A stretch of DNA of 35,987 bases from JAJYTI01 sp035302145 (GCA_035302145.1 DATGSX010000103.1:1-35987); one strand, 5' to 3'; shown: positions 17,399 to 26,332, numbered from the stretch's first letter. The notes: a model not told the origin generated them from the sequence alone. Made by a program: numbers and translations.

Positions 17399-18499
17399 TT
17401 ATACGTTGAATCGGAAGTGTATTACATCTCCATCCTGTACTATATATTCTTTCCCCTCTACTCCAAGTTTACCAGCATCTCTTACTTTAGCTTCGCTACC
17501 GTATTTTATATAGTCGTCGTAGTGAATAACTTCTGCACGAATAAAGCCTTTTTCGAAATCCGTATGGATAACAGACGCAGCTTGTGGTGCAGTAGCTCCA
17601 ACTGGGATGGTCCATGCACGGACTTCTTTTACCCCAGCGGTAAAGTAGGTTTGAAGGTTTAAAAGCTCGTATGCTTTACGAATTAGCTTAGACGATCCTG
17701 GTTCGTCTAATCCGATATCATCCAAAAACATTTTTCGCTCTTCATAGGTATCTAATTCTGCGATATCGGCTTCGGTTGCAACGGCAAGAACCAACACTTC
17801 AGCTCCTTCTTCGGCAACCATTTCCTTTACTTTATCAACAAACTCATTTCCTGTAGCAGCCGATGCTTCGTCTACGTTGCAAACGTACATCACTGGCTTC
17901 TCGGTAAGGAATTGCATAGGTTTTATAAAGGCTGCCCTATCTTCATCATTTATCTTTAAGGAACGAATAGACTTCCCTTTGTTAAGATGCTCTTTTACTT
18001 GCTCTAAAACCTCTACTTCTTTCCTCGCTTCACTATCGCCGGTCTTAGCTCTACGGCCAATGGATTCCAATCTGTTTTCTACAGCTTCCAAGTCTTTAAA
18101 CTGCAGTTCCATATCGATTGTTTCCTTGTCACGCAATGGATCGATGGATCCGTCGACGTGAGTAACATTATCATCCTCAAAACAACGAAGTACATGTATA
18201 ATAGCATCCGTTTCGCGAATGTTGGCTAAGAATTGATTCCCTAATCCTTCTCCTTTACTCGCTCCTTTTACCAATCCAGCAATATCAACAATTTCTACAG
18301 TAGCAGGTAAAACTCGCTCTGGCTCTACAATCTCCTCCAGTTTTAATAAACGAGGATCGGGTACGTTTACAATACCTATATTAGGCTCTATAGTACAAAA
18401 CGGAAAGTTTGCACTTTGGGCTTTGGCATTAGACAAACAATTAAACAATGTGGACTTTCCGACATTTGGTAATCCTACAATTCCTGCTTTCATTTTCAA
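17399..18499 (-). CDS. ychF: Ribosome-associated P-loop ATPase/GTPase YchF (Obg family)
   Basis: This 366-residue protein is the bacterial Ola1 homologue, which binds ribosomes and modulates stress responses. P-loop GLPNVGKST lies at 9-17, switch II DIAGLVKGASKGEGLGNQFL follows, and the nucleotide-specificity motif is Asn208-Val-Asp-Glu211, the non-canonical NxxE that makes this family prefer ATP to GTP. A coiled-coil insert occupies about 135-190. The C-terminal TGS domain (about 285-366) begins with FFTAGVKEVRAWTI. The length matches the family's 363-366. Two in-frame ATGs, at 18499 and 18493, are both possible starts; I keep the outer one. A consensus -7 element lies 17 bases upstream. Confidence 0.96.
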   Translation of the reverse strand: MKMKAGIVGLPNVGKSTLFNCLSNAKAQSANFPFCTIEPNIGIVNVPDPRLLKLEEIVEPERVLPATVEIVDIAGLVKGASKGEGLGNQFLANIRETDAIIHVLRCFEDDNVTHVDGSIDPLRDKETIDMELQFKDLEAVENRLESIGRRAKTGDSEARKEVEVLEQVKEHLNKGKSIRSLKINDEDRAAFIKPMQFLTEKPVMYVCNVDEASAATGNEFVDKVKEMVAEEGAEVLVLAVATEADIAELDTYEERKMFLDDIGLDEPGSSKLIRKAYELLNLQTYFTAGVKEVRAWTIPVGATAPQAASVIHTDFEKGFIRAEVIHYDDYIKYGSEAKVRDAGKLGVEGKEYIVQDGDVIHFRFNV

Positions 18500-18515
18500 A
18501 TTTATTTTAAGACTG

Positions 18516-18523
18516 CAAAGATA
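18516..18523 (-). promoter_or_regulatory. -7 promoter element of ychF
   Basis: The minus strand reads TATCTTTG, a perfect TAnnTTTG match, 16 bases before the ychF start. A T-rich stretch sits near the expected -33 position but no exact TTTG. Confidence 0.55.
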
Positions 18524-18629
18524 CGCTAAGAAAATAATTATAAAAAAATATTACCCTACAATACTCATAACTTCTCTAAAAAAGTCCTTATAATCTTTAG
18601 AAATACTGGTTAGAGAATCTAAAATCTGT

Positions 18630-19910
18630 TTACTTCCCTACTTTATGTCCGCGAACAGCGTAATACCATATGAACAAATAGCATGGCAAGGCTATCCAAT
18701 AAGCTTGGGTGGTATTAAACATATCGGCTAATTGTCCATATGCCAATGGAATAATTGCTCCTCCTGCAATTCCCATGATCAACAATCCAGATGCAGCACT
18801 GGTGAACTTCCCTACTCCTTCGAGGGCTAATGGCCAAACCGCTGGCCAAACTAGAGAGTTTGCTAGTCCTAATAAGGCTACAAAAATTAAGGAAGTAATC
18901 CCATCGGTAAAAACAATTCCAAGAGTAAATACCATACCCAAAAGAGCACATATTTTTAATGCAGTTGCTTGATTTATATATTTGGGAATAATCGCTATTC
19001 CAAGCAAATAGCCTATAACCATAGCAGCCATAGTTCCTGTTGTGAAGTATTTAGCAATGGTTAAAGGAACATCTAACGAATTTCCATAAGCGATAATCGT
19101 ATCGCCTGCAATCACTTCTACTCCCACATAAAAGAACAAAGCAACCACGCCCAACAATACGTGAGGAAACTGGAAGACACTAGTTTTGTTTTCCGTAAGT
19201 AAATGATGGTCTTCGGTTTCTTCTTCATCGCCCGATACTTCAGGTAAGCTAGATTTAAAAATCCAAAAAGCGAGGATTAATAAGACCATTACAATGCCTA
19301 TATACGGATTTACAACTTCTAGGGCCATTACATCCAAAGCTTTAGAATAAGCATCTGAACTCATGCTCGCCATTTGTTTAGACAGGTTATCGGCTTCTTC
19401 TAAATTCAAGAACAATCCTAGAATAATAGGTGCTGCAGCTCCAGCGAATTTGTTACAGATTCCCATTATACTAATACGTCGCGCTGCTGTTTCTACTGGG
19501 CCTAGAATAGTGATATAAGGATTGGAAGCAGTTTGTAGAATAGCCAAACCACCACCCAAAGTAAATAATCCAGCTAAAAATAAAGAATACTCTCGCATAT
19601 AAGCAGCTGGGATAAATAGGGCAGCTCCGAAGGCCATGATGACAAGAGAAATGGCCATGCCACGCTTAAATCCAAACTTATTTAAAACCCTTGTAGAAAC
19701 AGGGGCCATTACCAAGTAGGCGATGTAAAAAGCGAAGGTAACTAAATAGGATTGTGCTTCGCTAAGTTCGCAAGCTATGCGCAGATAAGGGATTAAAAGA
19801 GAGTTAAGCCAAGTAACAAATCCAAAGATAAAAAATAAGGAACCTATAATGATCATAGGGCCTAAAGTAGACTTATAAGCTTTTTGTTTTGCTGTACTAT
19901 CCGTTTGCAT
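18630..19910 (-). CDS. Sugar:H+ symporter, FucP family (MFS)
   Basis: This 426-residue inner-membrane transporter has about twelve hydrophobic segments. Family features are GSLFFIFGFVTWLNSLLIPYL in the first helix, GGGLAILQTASNPYITILGP around helix 4-5, and GLANSLVWPAVWPLALEGVG near helix 10. FucP relatives carry L-fucose, glucose, galactose or N-acetylglucosamine with protons. The sugar here is unknown, since no sugar kinase, isomerase or SusCD pair lies nearby. A central charged loop (about 208-228, with DEEETEDHH) separates the two six-helix halves. It is a single gene without a clear terminator. Confidence 0.9.
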   Translation of the reverse strand: MQTDSTAKQKAYKSTLGPMIIIGSLFFIFGFVTWLNSLLIPYLRIACELSEAQSYLVTFAFYIAYLVMAPVSTRVLNKFGFKRGMAISLVIMAFGAALFIPAAYMREYSLFLAGLFTLGGGLAILQTASNPYITILGPVETAARRISIMGICNKFAGAAAPIILGLFLNLEEADNLSKQMASMSSDAYSKALDVMALEVVNPYIGIVMVLLILAFWIFKSSLPEVSGDEEETEDHHLLTENKTSVFQFPHVLLGVVALFFYVGVEVIAGDTIIAYGNSLDVPLTIAKYFTTGTMAAMVIGYLLGIAIIPKYINQATALKICALLGMVFTLGIVFTDGITSLIFVALLGLANSLVWPAVWPLALEGVGKFTSAASGLLIMGIAGGAIIPLAYGQLADMFNTTQAYWIALPCYLFIWYYAVRGHKVGK

Positions 19911-20014
19911 AGTTTTCTAATATTGAGACTTTCTATTTTATAAAGACACTATAAATCAGTATTGCCTTGTCACAGTTTTAAAGCAAGAATATAAAAGGTT
20001 GATGCACTTTCACT

Positions 20015-22042
20015 TTAGAGCAAACCAAAATATTTTCGTAAAAACCACTCTAGAGCTAAACTTGTTAAAAGCAAAACCAATAATACTTGAAGGCTAATTA
20101 AAGCTTCCGTTTTTACTATTTCTCTCTCTTTAATCTGATATTTATCTTGTTCCATTAAGGAATGGATGAATCCTTCTAACTCGTTTATAAACAGTACTCT
20201 AGCCTCTGTTACATCGGCTAATTTCTGTAAACTTTCTATGTCGGCTCGTATAAACTTCTCCTCTATGTCGAAAGCTAGTATTTCAAACTCTCCGGTAGTC
20301 GATTCCTTGCTATTCGATTCGGTAATTCTAAATGTATACGAAGCTTCTTCCAATTCATCTAAAGCGATTTCTTGGTATAATCCAGAAGGTAGCATAGGCT
20401 GTTTTTTCACCAAGGTATCTCCTTTAAATATCTTTATTTCTAAACCTGCGTCGCGATTTAACTGGTAGTTGCTATCAAAGTATTGTGCTCGAATTTTAGC
20501 TTGGGTATTTTGATAGTAAAAGTTTTCGTAATGGACTTGCAGTCTAGTTTTTTGTTCTGTGGAAGCTAGGTATTGTACCAGCCCTTGCATGAAACTATCG
20601 AAAGCTTCGAAAGACTTATCTTTTTCGTAGACCCCCGATCGCCATCGCCAAATACCTTGCGCATCTAAAATTCCGCGATTGACTTTTCCTTCTTCATATA
20701 CTGCTAAAAGTGGGGTTCCGGATCGCTGACCGGAAATATATTGTTCTAGGACAACAGTATGTGGCACTTTCATTTCTAGCATACCAAACTGTGTTTCTAA
20801 AGGGGATAGTTGATCGAAGTTAATATTCTCGAACAAGAACAAATCAAAAGCCGGATCTAAATGGCCTTGAACCGCATCGGCATGTTGCGAAGTTTTTTTG
20901 TTAAAAGCTAGCTGCTGTTGGTTTAGAACATTCCAATTGGCATGCAACCCAGCAATGTATAATACTGGTAATTCTTGGGTTTCGATTTCACGAAGCAACA
21001 AATCGGCTTGTTGTTCTGGTTGGTATAAAATGACCAGATTATAGCCTGCCAACTTCCCTTCTGCTTCCTTTACGGATAGCATCTCCACTTCCAAAAAACT
21101 ATTTGCTTCTAAACTTCTCTTTATGGCTCCCAAATCTGGATGAATAATATCGCTAACCAAAGCAACTTTTCCACTAGAGTCCAAAACGTCTACCGCAAAA
21201 TTTTGCGCGTTATTCATTCTATTCTTTTCTTCGTCTAAAGGCTTTAACCGAAGCTCGTAGGTTTGCAAGCCCAATTCATTTGCTGGAAGGTGAATTTGGG
21301 TAAACAAGCTAGTATTACCGTCTTGAAACCTAATAGCTTCACGATGTACTACTCGTCCTTTATGAAGGATCTGAATTTCTGAAGAAGCTTCATCTACTCC
21401 ATGAATAGAAGTTTGAATTTCTACTGGAAAATCATTGTGAAGATAACTAAACCTATTGGCAGTAACTTTATCGATTCGCAGGTCTGGATAGTTGGTAGTA
21501 TCCCCCAACACTACTGGGTATACCTCACGATTTACTTGACTAGCATAGTAGGTGTAATCTCGTCCGCTGGTTTGATTCCCATCGGTAAAGAGCAACACAG
21601 GGGCATTGGTGTCTTTATAAATTTGGTCTATGGCTTCTAGTGCATTGGTTATCTGTGTTTCGCCATCAGAAAAGCTTAAGCTATCCAATACTTTTACTTC
21701 CGAACCAAATCGGAAGAAGCTAACATCGAAATGTTCTTGTAATGCGGTGTTACTTTTCAGGTAAGCATGCGCATCTTCCAAATGTTTATTTTGCTCTAAA
21801 TGTGAAATAGACCGCGAATTATCTAACAAGATGGGCAAACCGGTTTTTACCGATTCATAGGTTGTCTTTTTTACTTTTGGATTAAAAAGTAAAAGGAGTA
21901 GCACCAAAATACTACAAAAGCGTAAAAAGCCAAGAAGAAGTTTGACTTTCGTACTTTCTTTATTTCGGTAATACATAAAGAAAGCTAGTGCAGCCGAAAC
22001 CACACTAGCAAGTATTATATGTAATATAGGATTAGATAGCAT
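20015..22042 (-). CDS. Membrane protein with vWA-like domain (BatA/aerotolerance-like)
   Basis: This 675-residue protein has two N-terminal membrane segments (about 4-23 and 34-54). A von Willebrand A-like domain follows, with a full MIDAS start Asp74-x-Ser76-x-Ser78 (LLDNSRSIS) and the later LLFTDGNQTSGRDY. The long middle has beta-rich, Ig-like stretches and the C-terminal segment at about 645-665 is hydrophobic. The layout resembles the large BatA/N-terminal membrane family found in Bacteroidota, where the bulk faces the periplasm. Only three bases separate it from the fabG stop, so it is co-transcribed with fabG. Function is unknown; a metal-dependent protein-binding role is inferred from the MIDAS. 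Confidence 0.8.
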   Translation of the reverse strand: MLSNPILHIILASVVSAALAFFMYYRNKESTKVKLLLGFLRFCSILVLLLLLFNPKVKKTTYESVKTGLPILLDNSRSISHLEQNKHLEDAHAYLKSNTALQEHFDVSFFRFGSEVKVLDSLSFSDGETQITNALEAIDQIYKDTNAPVLLFTDGNQTSGRDYTYYASQVNREVYPVVLGDTTNYPDLRIDKVTANRFSYLHNDFPVEIQTSIHGVDEASSEIQILHKGRVVHREAIRFQDGNTSLFTQIHLPANELGLQTYELRLKPLDEEKNRMNNAQNFAVDVLDSSGKVALVSDIIHPDLGAIKRSLEANSFLEVEMLSVKEAEGKLAGYNLVILYQPEQQADLLLREIETQELPVLYIAGLHANWNVLNQQQLAFNKKTSQHADAVQGHLDPAFDLFLFENINFDQLSPLETQFGMLEMKVPHTVVLEQYISGQRSGTPLLAVYEEGKVNRGILDAQGIWRWRSGVYEKDKSFEAFDSFMQGLVQYLASTEQKTRLQVHYENFYYQNTQAKIRAQYFDSNYQLNRDAGLEIKIFKGDTLVKKQPMLPSGLYQEIALDELEEASYTFRITESNSKESTTGEFEILAFDIEEKFIRADIESLQKLADVTEARVLFINELEGFIHSLMEQDKYQIKEREIVKTEALISLQVLLVLLLTSLALEWFLRKYFGLL

Positions 22043-22045
22043 CTA

Positions 22046-22792
22046 TTAGGTAAGCATTCCGCCATCTACTTGAAGAACCTGTCCGGTGATATAGCTAGAT
22101 AGATCACTTGCTAAGAATACGCAAGCATTGGCTATATCCTCTGGTTGTCCACCACGTCTTAATGGAATGGCATTTCTCCAGCCTTGTACGGTATCTTCAT
22201 CGAGTTTTGCTGTCATTTCTGTTTCAATAAATCCTGGTGCAACTACGTTGCATCGGATGTTTCTAGAGCCTAACTCTAAGGCAATAGATTTTGAGAATCC
22301 TGTTATTCCAGCCTTAGAAGCAGCATAATTGGATTGTCCAGCGTTTCCTTTAACCCCTACAACCGAGCTCATGTTTATGATAGAGCCTTTACGTTGTTTT
22401 AGCATGGTGCGTTGCACTGCTTTGGTCATATTGAAAACCGACTTTAGGTTTACTTCTATTACGCTATCAAAATCCTCTTCGCTCATGCGCATTAGCAGGT
22501 TGTCTTTGGTAATTCCAGCGTTATTAACAAGGATGTCAATAGTTTCGAAATCTTCCAATACTTGTTTCACCAATTCTTGTGCTTCTTCGTGATCTGCAGC
22601 ATTGCTTTGGTATGCTTTCACCTTTACGCCATGCGACGATAGGTCGGCTACAATCTTATCTGCTGCTGTAGACGATGAATGGTATGTAAATGCAACATGG
22701 GCTCCGTTTTTAACGAAAGATTCTACGATACCTTTACCAATTCCACGTGATCCACCCGTAATAACGGCTACTTTTCCATCTAATAATTTCAT
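22046..22792 (-). CDS. fabG: 3-oxoacyl-[acyl-carrier-protein] reductase
   Basis: This 248-residue short-chain dehydrogenase catalyses the NADPH-dependent reduction of 3-oxoacyl-ACP in fatty acid elongation. The cofactor motif TGGSRGIG lies at 12-19, NNAG follows at about 90-93, and the catalytic residues are Ser143, Tyr156 and Lys160 (YAASK). The C-terminal ITGQVLQVDGGM is typical of true FabG, and the length matches E. coli FabG (244). It has its own -7 element after the sucD terminator and leads a two-gene unit with the vWA protein. Bacterial genomes hold many FabG-like paralogues, so assignment as the housekeeping copy is likely rather than certain. Confidence 0.93.
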   Translation of the reverse strand: MKLLDGKVAVITGGSRGIGKGIVESFVKNGAHVAFTYHSSSTAADKIVADLSSHGVKVKAYQSNAADHEEAQELVKQVLEDFETIDILVNNAGITKDNLLMRMSEEDFDSVIEVNLKSVFNMTKAVQRTMLKQRKGSIINMSSVVGVKGNAGQSNYAASKAGITGFSKSIALELGSRNIRCNVVAPGFIETEMTAKLDEDTVQGWRNAIPLRRGGQPEDIANACVFLASDLSSYITGQVLQVDGGMLT

Positions 22793-22858
22793 TGTATTCG
22801 GTTTACTTTTTTTTCAATTATTCTCTGTACCCACCGAACCTCGGTCGATGAACAAAGT

Positions 22859-22866
22859 CAAATATA
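22859..22866 (-). promoter_or_regulatory. -7 promoter element of fabG
   Basis: The minus strand reads TATATTTG, a perfect TAnnTTTG match, 66 bases before the fabG start and just downstream of the sucD terminator. A T-rich tract occupies the -33 zone. Confidence 0.5.
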
Positions 22867-22888
22867 AACTTTTAAAACGTTAAAAAAG

Positions 22889-22916
22889 AAAAACCCTGTC
22901 CGAAAACAGGGTTTTT
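22889..22916 (-). terminator. Rho-independent terminator of sucD
   Basis: AAAAACCCTGT at 22889-22899 pairs perfectly with ACAGGGTTTTT at 22906-22916 around a 6-base loop. T runs occur on both strands, so it works for sucD and could act in either direction. Confidence 0.92.
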
Positions 22917-22938
22917 TTATTCTTCTTTTATAGGATGC

Positions 22939-23811
22939 TTATCCCATAATTTCTTTTACTTTCAATCCGATTTCTGCTGGTGAGTCTACTACGTGCATTC
23001 CACACTCGCGCATAATCTTTTTCTTTGCTTGTGCAGTATCGTCAGTTCCGCCAACGATAGCACCTGCGTGTCCCATAGTTCTTCCTGCTGGTGCAGTTTC
23101 TCCAGCGATAAACCCGATAACCGGCTTTTTACTTCCGCTTTCTTTGTACCACTTAGCTGCATCTGCCTCTAAATGTCCACCAATTTCACCGATCATTACA
23201 ACGGCGTCGGTTTCTGGATCGTTAATAAGCATTTCTACTGCTTCTTTGGTAGTGGTTCCAATAATTGGGTCTCCACCAATTCCAATTGCTGTACTAATTC
23301 CAAGACCTTGTTTTACTACTTGGTCGGCAGCTTCGTAAGTTAATGTACCTGATTTAGATACAATTCCTATACGTCCTTTCTTAAATACAAAACCTGGCAT
23401 AATTCCAACTTTTGCTTCTTCTGGTGTAATTACACCTGGACAGTTAGGACCAATTAATCTAGCACCTTTTCTCTTTACGTAATCCGACGCATGAATCATG
23501 TCTTTTACCGGAATACCCTCAGTAATGGTAATAATTACTTTGATTCCTGCTTCTGCAGCTTCCATTATAGCGTCTGCAGCAAATGCAGGGGGTACAAAAA
23601 TAATACTAGTATCTGCTCCAGTCTCTTTTACTGCTTGCTCTACTGTATTAAACACAGGACGGTCTAAATGTGTCTGACCTCCTTTATTTGGTGTTACTCC
23701 ACCTACTACATTTGTACCGTACTCGATCATTTCCTTAGCGTGAAACGTACCCTCGCTTCCAGTGAAACCTTGTACAATTATCTTAGAATCCTTATTAACT
23801 AATACACTCAT
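22939..23811 (-). CDS. sucD: Succinate-CoA ligase, alpha subunit
   Basis: This 290-residue subunit of the TCA-cycle enzyme converts succinyl-CoA to succinate with formation of ATP or GTP. It has the CoA-binding Rossmann start KIIVQGFTGSEGTFHAKEMI, GGVTPNKGG and LIGPNCPGVITPEE. The phosphohistidine is His248 in MGHAGAIVGG (E. coli His246). The length matches the family. The beta subunit SucC is not in the window, so the two genes are unlinked here, which is common in Bacteroidota. It has its own promoter and terminator. Confidence 0.97.
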   Translation of the reverse strand: MSVLVNKDSKIIVQGFTGSEGTFHAKEMIEYGTNVVGGVTPNKGGQTHLDRPVFNTVEQAVKETGADTSIIFVPPAFAADAIMEAAEAGIKVIITITEGIPVKDMIHASDYVKRKGARLIGPNCPGVITPEEAKVGIMPGFVFKKGRIGIVSKSGTLTYEAADQVVKQGLGISTAIGIGGDPIIGTTTKEAVEMLINDPETDAVVMIGEIGGHLEADAAKWYKESGSKKPVIGFIAGETAPAGRTMGHAGAIVGGTDDTAQAKKKIMRECGMHVVDSPAEIGLKVKEIMG

Positions 23812-23854
23812 TGATTTATATATTTATGCTATATTATTTCTTTTTACGACCCTG

Positions 23855-23885
23855 CAAAGGTAATCTTTTTAGTTTATTATTAAAA
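23855..23885 (-). promoter_or_regulatory. Promoter of sucD
   Basis: The minus strand reads TACCTTTG at 23862-23855, a perfect TAnnTTTG -7 element. TTTT lies 19 bases further upstream (23885-23882) at the best spacing for the -33 TTTG element. The start codon lies 43 bases downstream of the -7 element. Confidence 0.6.
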
Positions 23886-23953
23886 GTATTTCCGGAGAAG
23901 CATTTTATAAAGACGTTTTTCGTCCTTGTAATCTTCTCTTCTTTCCTCGATAT

Positions 23954-24892
23954 TTAAACCTTATCCTGAAGCTTTTCTACCAAACTAGGCAAGCTACGCA
24001 ATGCGGCTACCTCTTTGTATTTTTTACGTACCTCTTCGGCAGGACTTCCAAAATAGGACTGACCCCCTTTTAATGATTTACTCACCCCACTCTGTGCCAT
24101 GATTACCGCTTTATCGCCAATTGTTACTCCGTTGGCAATGCCAACTTGCCCCCAAATGGTAACAAACTCGCCGATTACTACACATCCTGCAATTCCAACT
24201 TGGGAGGCGATTAACGCTCGCTTTCCAATTATAGTGTCGTGTCCGACTTGTATAAGGTTATCTAATTTAGATCCTTCACCTATGGTTGTAGAAGCAGTTA
24301 CTCCTCGATCTATGCTACACATAGCGCCGATATCTACATTATCTTCAACCACCACATTTCCTCCACTGATAAGTTTATCGAACTTCTCTGGTCGATTTTT
24401 ATAATAGAAGGCGTCTGCGCCTAAAACCGTTCCTGAATGTATGGTTACATTATTTCCAATTACCGTATCATCGTAGATACTAACATTTGGATGAATTACA
24501 CAATTATCACCTATCTGTACATTATTCCCAATAAAAACATTTGGTTGGATAATGGTATTCTCCCCTATTTTAGCAGTATCCGAGATCACTGCGGTAGCGG
24601 GACGGAAAGGATTAAAATGTTGTGTAAGTTTATTAAAATCTCGAAAAGGATCGTCGGATATCAAAAGGGCCTTGCCCTCTGGACACTCTACTTCTTTGTT
24701 TATGAGTACTACAGTTGCTGCTGATTCCAGTGCTTTATCGTAGTACTTTGGGTGATCAACAAAAACGATATCACCAGGGGTAACTACGTGGATCTCATTC
24801 ATCCCTAATACAGGAAAAGTTGGATCGCCAACGTACTTACAATCGATTAGTTGAGCTATTTGCTCTAACGTGTGTGGCGTGTTAAATTTCAT
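23954..24892 (-). CDS. lpxD: UDP-3-O-acylglucosamine N-acyltransferase (LpxD family)
   Basis: This 312-residue acyltransferase would add the 3-hydroxyacyl chain to UDP-3-O-acylglucosamine in lipid A synthesis, using acyl-ACP. A uridine-binding N-terminal domain (about 1-100) precedes a left-handed beta-helix of hexapeptide repeats (about 105-285, e.g. IGENTIIQPN, IGNNVQIGDN). The catalytic histidine is His218 in LIQVGHDTIIG, aligning with E. coli His239. It is about 30 residues shorter than E. coli LpxD (341). Bacteroidota often carry a second, shorter LpxD-like gene next to sucD, and this may be that paralogue. The outer start ATG lies only four bases after a perfect -7 element. Confidence 0.85.
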   Translation of the reverse strand: MKFNTPHTLEQIAQLIDCKYVGDPTFPVLGMNEIHVVTPGDIVFVDHPKYYDKALESAATVVLINKEVECPEGKALLISDDPFRDFNKLTQHFNPFRPATAVISDTAKIGENTIIQPNVFIGNNVQIGDNCVIHPNVSIYDDTVIGNNVTIHSGTVLGADAFYYKNRPEKFDKLISGGNVVVEDNVDIGAMCSIDRGVTASTTIGEGSKLDNLIQVGHDTIIGKRALIASQVGIAGCVVIGEFVTIWGQVGIANGVTIGDKAVIMAQSGVSKSLKGGQSYFGSPAEEVRKKYKEVAALRSLPSLVEKLQDKV

Positions 24893-24896
24893 GGCT

Positions 24897-24926
24897 CAAA
24901 TATACATAAAGATTTGTTTTTACAAA
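24897..24926 (-). promoter_or_regulatory. Consensus promoter directly before lpxD
   Basis: The minus strand reads TTTG (24926-24923), then 18 bases, then TATATTTG (24904-24897). This is a full match to the Bacteroidota -33/-7 consensus. The lpxD ATG begins four bases after the -7 element, so transcription would start at or within a base or two of the start codon. Confidence 0.6.
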
Positions 24927-24962
24927 CCATAGACCTTCAGTAAAACAAGATATATTGTAAAG

Positions 24963-24995
24963 AAAAAACCTGTAAAGCAAAGGCTCTACAGGTTT
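24963..24995 (-). terminator. Rho-independent terminator of the NPP-type phosphodiesterase gene
   Basis: AAACCTGTA at 24966-24974 pairs perfectly with TACAGGTTT at 24987-24995. On the minus strand the stem is followed by a T run (A on plus at 24963-24968), 33 bases after the gene's stop. Confidence 0.88.
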
Positions 24996-25027
24996 CATAT
25001 GTCATCATAGGTTAATAAAAGTTTGCC

Positions 25028-26293
25028 TTACTTTTTAAGTACCTTAGGGACTAGCCGTGCATCACCATCAATTTCGTGCTCGTAATCCAATCCTAACAGC
25101 TCGGCTAACAATGGGTATACATGAATGTTTTTAAATCCTTCGATTTGTTTACCTTCTTGAATATCTGGTCCCCATGCCATAAATACGGTATCCATATCGG
25201 GGGTATCTTCTGCTAAATAGCCATGTGCACCTGGAATCGGGGTTCGGTTTGTAAAATAGTAAGGTGCTTCGGCAATCAATACAATATCCCCAATACGGTT
25301 AAGCTTATCTTCTTTGGTTGAAAAACGGTATTTTTCTGGCACCTTAGCTTTTAAGTATACTTCATATTGATCGGTTGCTTCCTTTTGAAAGTATTTCAGT
25401 ACTTCTTGGGTATCGTTAGGTTCTTTTATAAAAATACTAGTGTAGGTTCCATTCACCACCACATCCATCTTCTCTGGATCTATTTTTGGTAATAAAATTG
25501 GGTTTTCTCTATCCAATTCTGTCATACCGTGGTCGGACAAAAACACAAAGTTAACTGGTAATCCTGTTTTTGATACTGCTTCGTATAGTTTTTGAATAGC
25601 GCCATCGCTGTAATGGACGGTTGTTTCTGTTTCAAAAGCATTCGGGCCATAGCGATGGCCAGCTTGATCTACATCGGGCATATAGAACGTTATTAAATGT
25701 GGACGTTTTGCAGCAGGCATTTCTAACCATTTTACCACTTGATTTATACGTTCCTCTACTCCTTTATTTTCGGCATACGGATAATAATACGTTGGTAAAT
25801 AACCAGCGATTTCTGCCTCCGATCCCGGCCAATAGAAGCATGCAGAGAGCATATTTTGACTTTCGGCTAAACTCCAAATCGGTATCCCGCCATACCAGTC
25901 AGGATTAGTTATAGCTTTTTGATTGCGTAAGGAATATCGTTCACCAGTTTCTGAATTTAACATGTTATTTCCTACTAATCCGTGATGTGGTGGAATCATT
26001 CCTGTTACTATGGTGTAATGATTCGGAAAAGTAACACTAGGGAAAGAAGGCGACATATACTCGGCCTTTACCGCTTGGTCGGCAATCTTGTTTAAGAATG
26101 TAGGCTTATACTTTTCAAAGTAATCGTGTCGGAAACCGTCAACAGAAATTAAAATCACATAAGGTTTTTCCTTCTGCTCCTTTGCATTCTTACGGTTTGG
26201 TGTTACTATTTGATCGTCCTTCACCTGTGCTTGACTGAATCCAAGACTTAAAACAAAAGAAATACAGGTTAGTAAAAAAGTAAGTTTTCTCAT
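25028..26293 (-). CDS. Exported nucleotide pyrophosphatase/phosphodiesterase (alkaline phosphatase superfamily)
   Basis: I take the ATG at 26293 as the start (421 residues) because it begins a clean signal peptide, MRKLTFLLTCISFVLSLGFS, cut near SQA-QV. The open frame itself runs up to an upstream ATG at 26314, which would put seven polar residues in front. The mature protein matches the NPP family: metal-binding Asp52 in ISVDGFRHDY, and nucleophile Thr88 in FPSVTFPNHYTIVTG. Later come DVDQAGHRYGP, SDHGM and the closing PIPGAHGY, which supply the remaining zinc ligands. NPP enzymes cleave nucleotides (ATP, NAD, FAD) or phosphodiester lipids outside the cytoplasm; the substrate is not resolved. 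It lies 39 bases after a small membrane protein gene. Confidence 0.92.
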   Translation of the reverse strand: MRKLTFLLTCISFVLSLGFSQAQVKDDQIVTPNRKNAKEQKEKPYVILISVDGFRHDYFEKYKPTFLNKIADQAVKAEYMSPSFPSVTFPNHYTIVTGMIPPHHGLVGNNMLNSETGERYSLRNQKAITNPDWYGGIPIWSLAESQNMLSACFYWPGSEAEIAGYLPTYYYPYAENKGVEERINQVVKWLEMPAAKRPHLITFYMPDVDQAGHRYGPNAFETETTVHYSDGAIQKLYEAVSKTGLPVNFVFLSDHGMTELDRENPILLPKIDPEKMDVVVNGTYTSIFIKEPNDTQEVLKYFQKEATDQYEVYLKAKVPEKYRFSTKEDKLNRIGDIVLIAEAPYYFTNRTPIPGAHGYLAEDTPDMDTVFMAWGPDIQEGKQIEGFKNIHVYPLLAELLGLDYEHEIDGDARLVPKVLKK

Positions 26294-26332
26294 AAAGTTA
26301 ATTGGTAAATACAAATGTGATAGTATAAATGC

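Noticed and set aside
26294..26314. Upstream ATG for the NPP-type gene
   Set aside because: The frame is open to 26314, but the ATG at 26293 begins exactly at the signal peptide MRKLTFLL.
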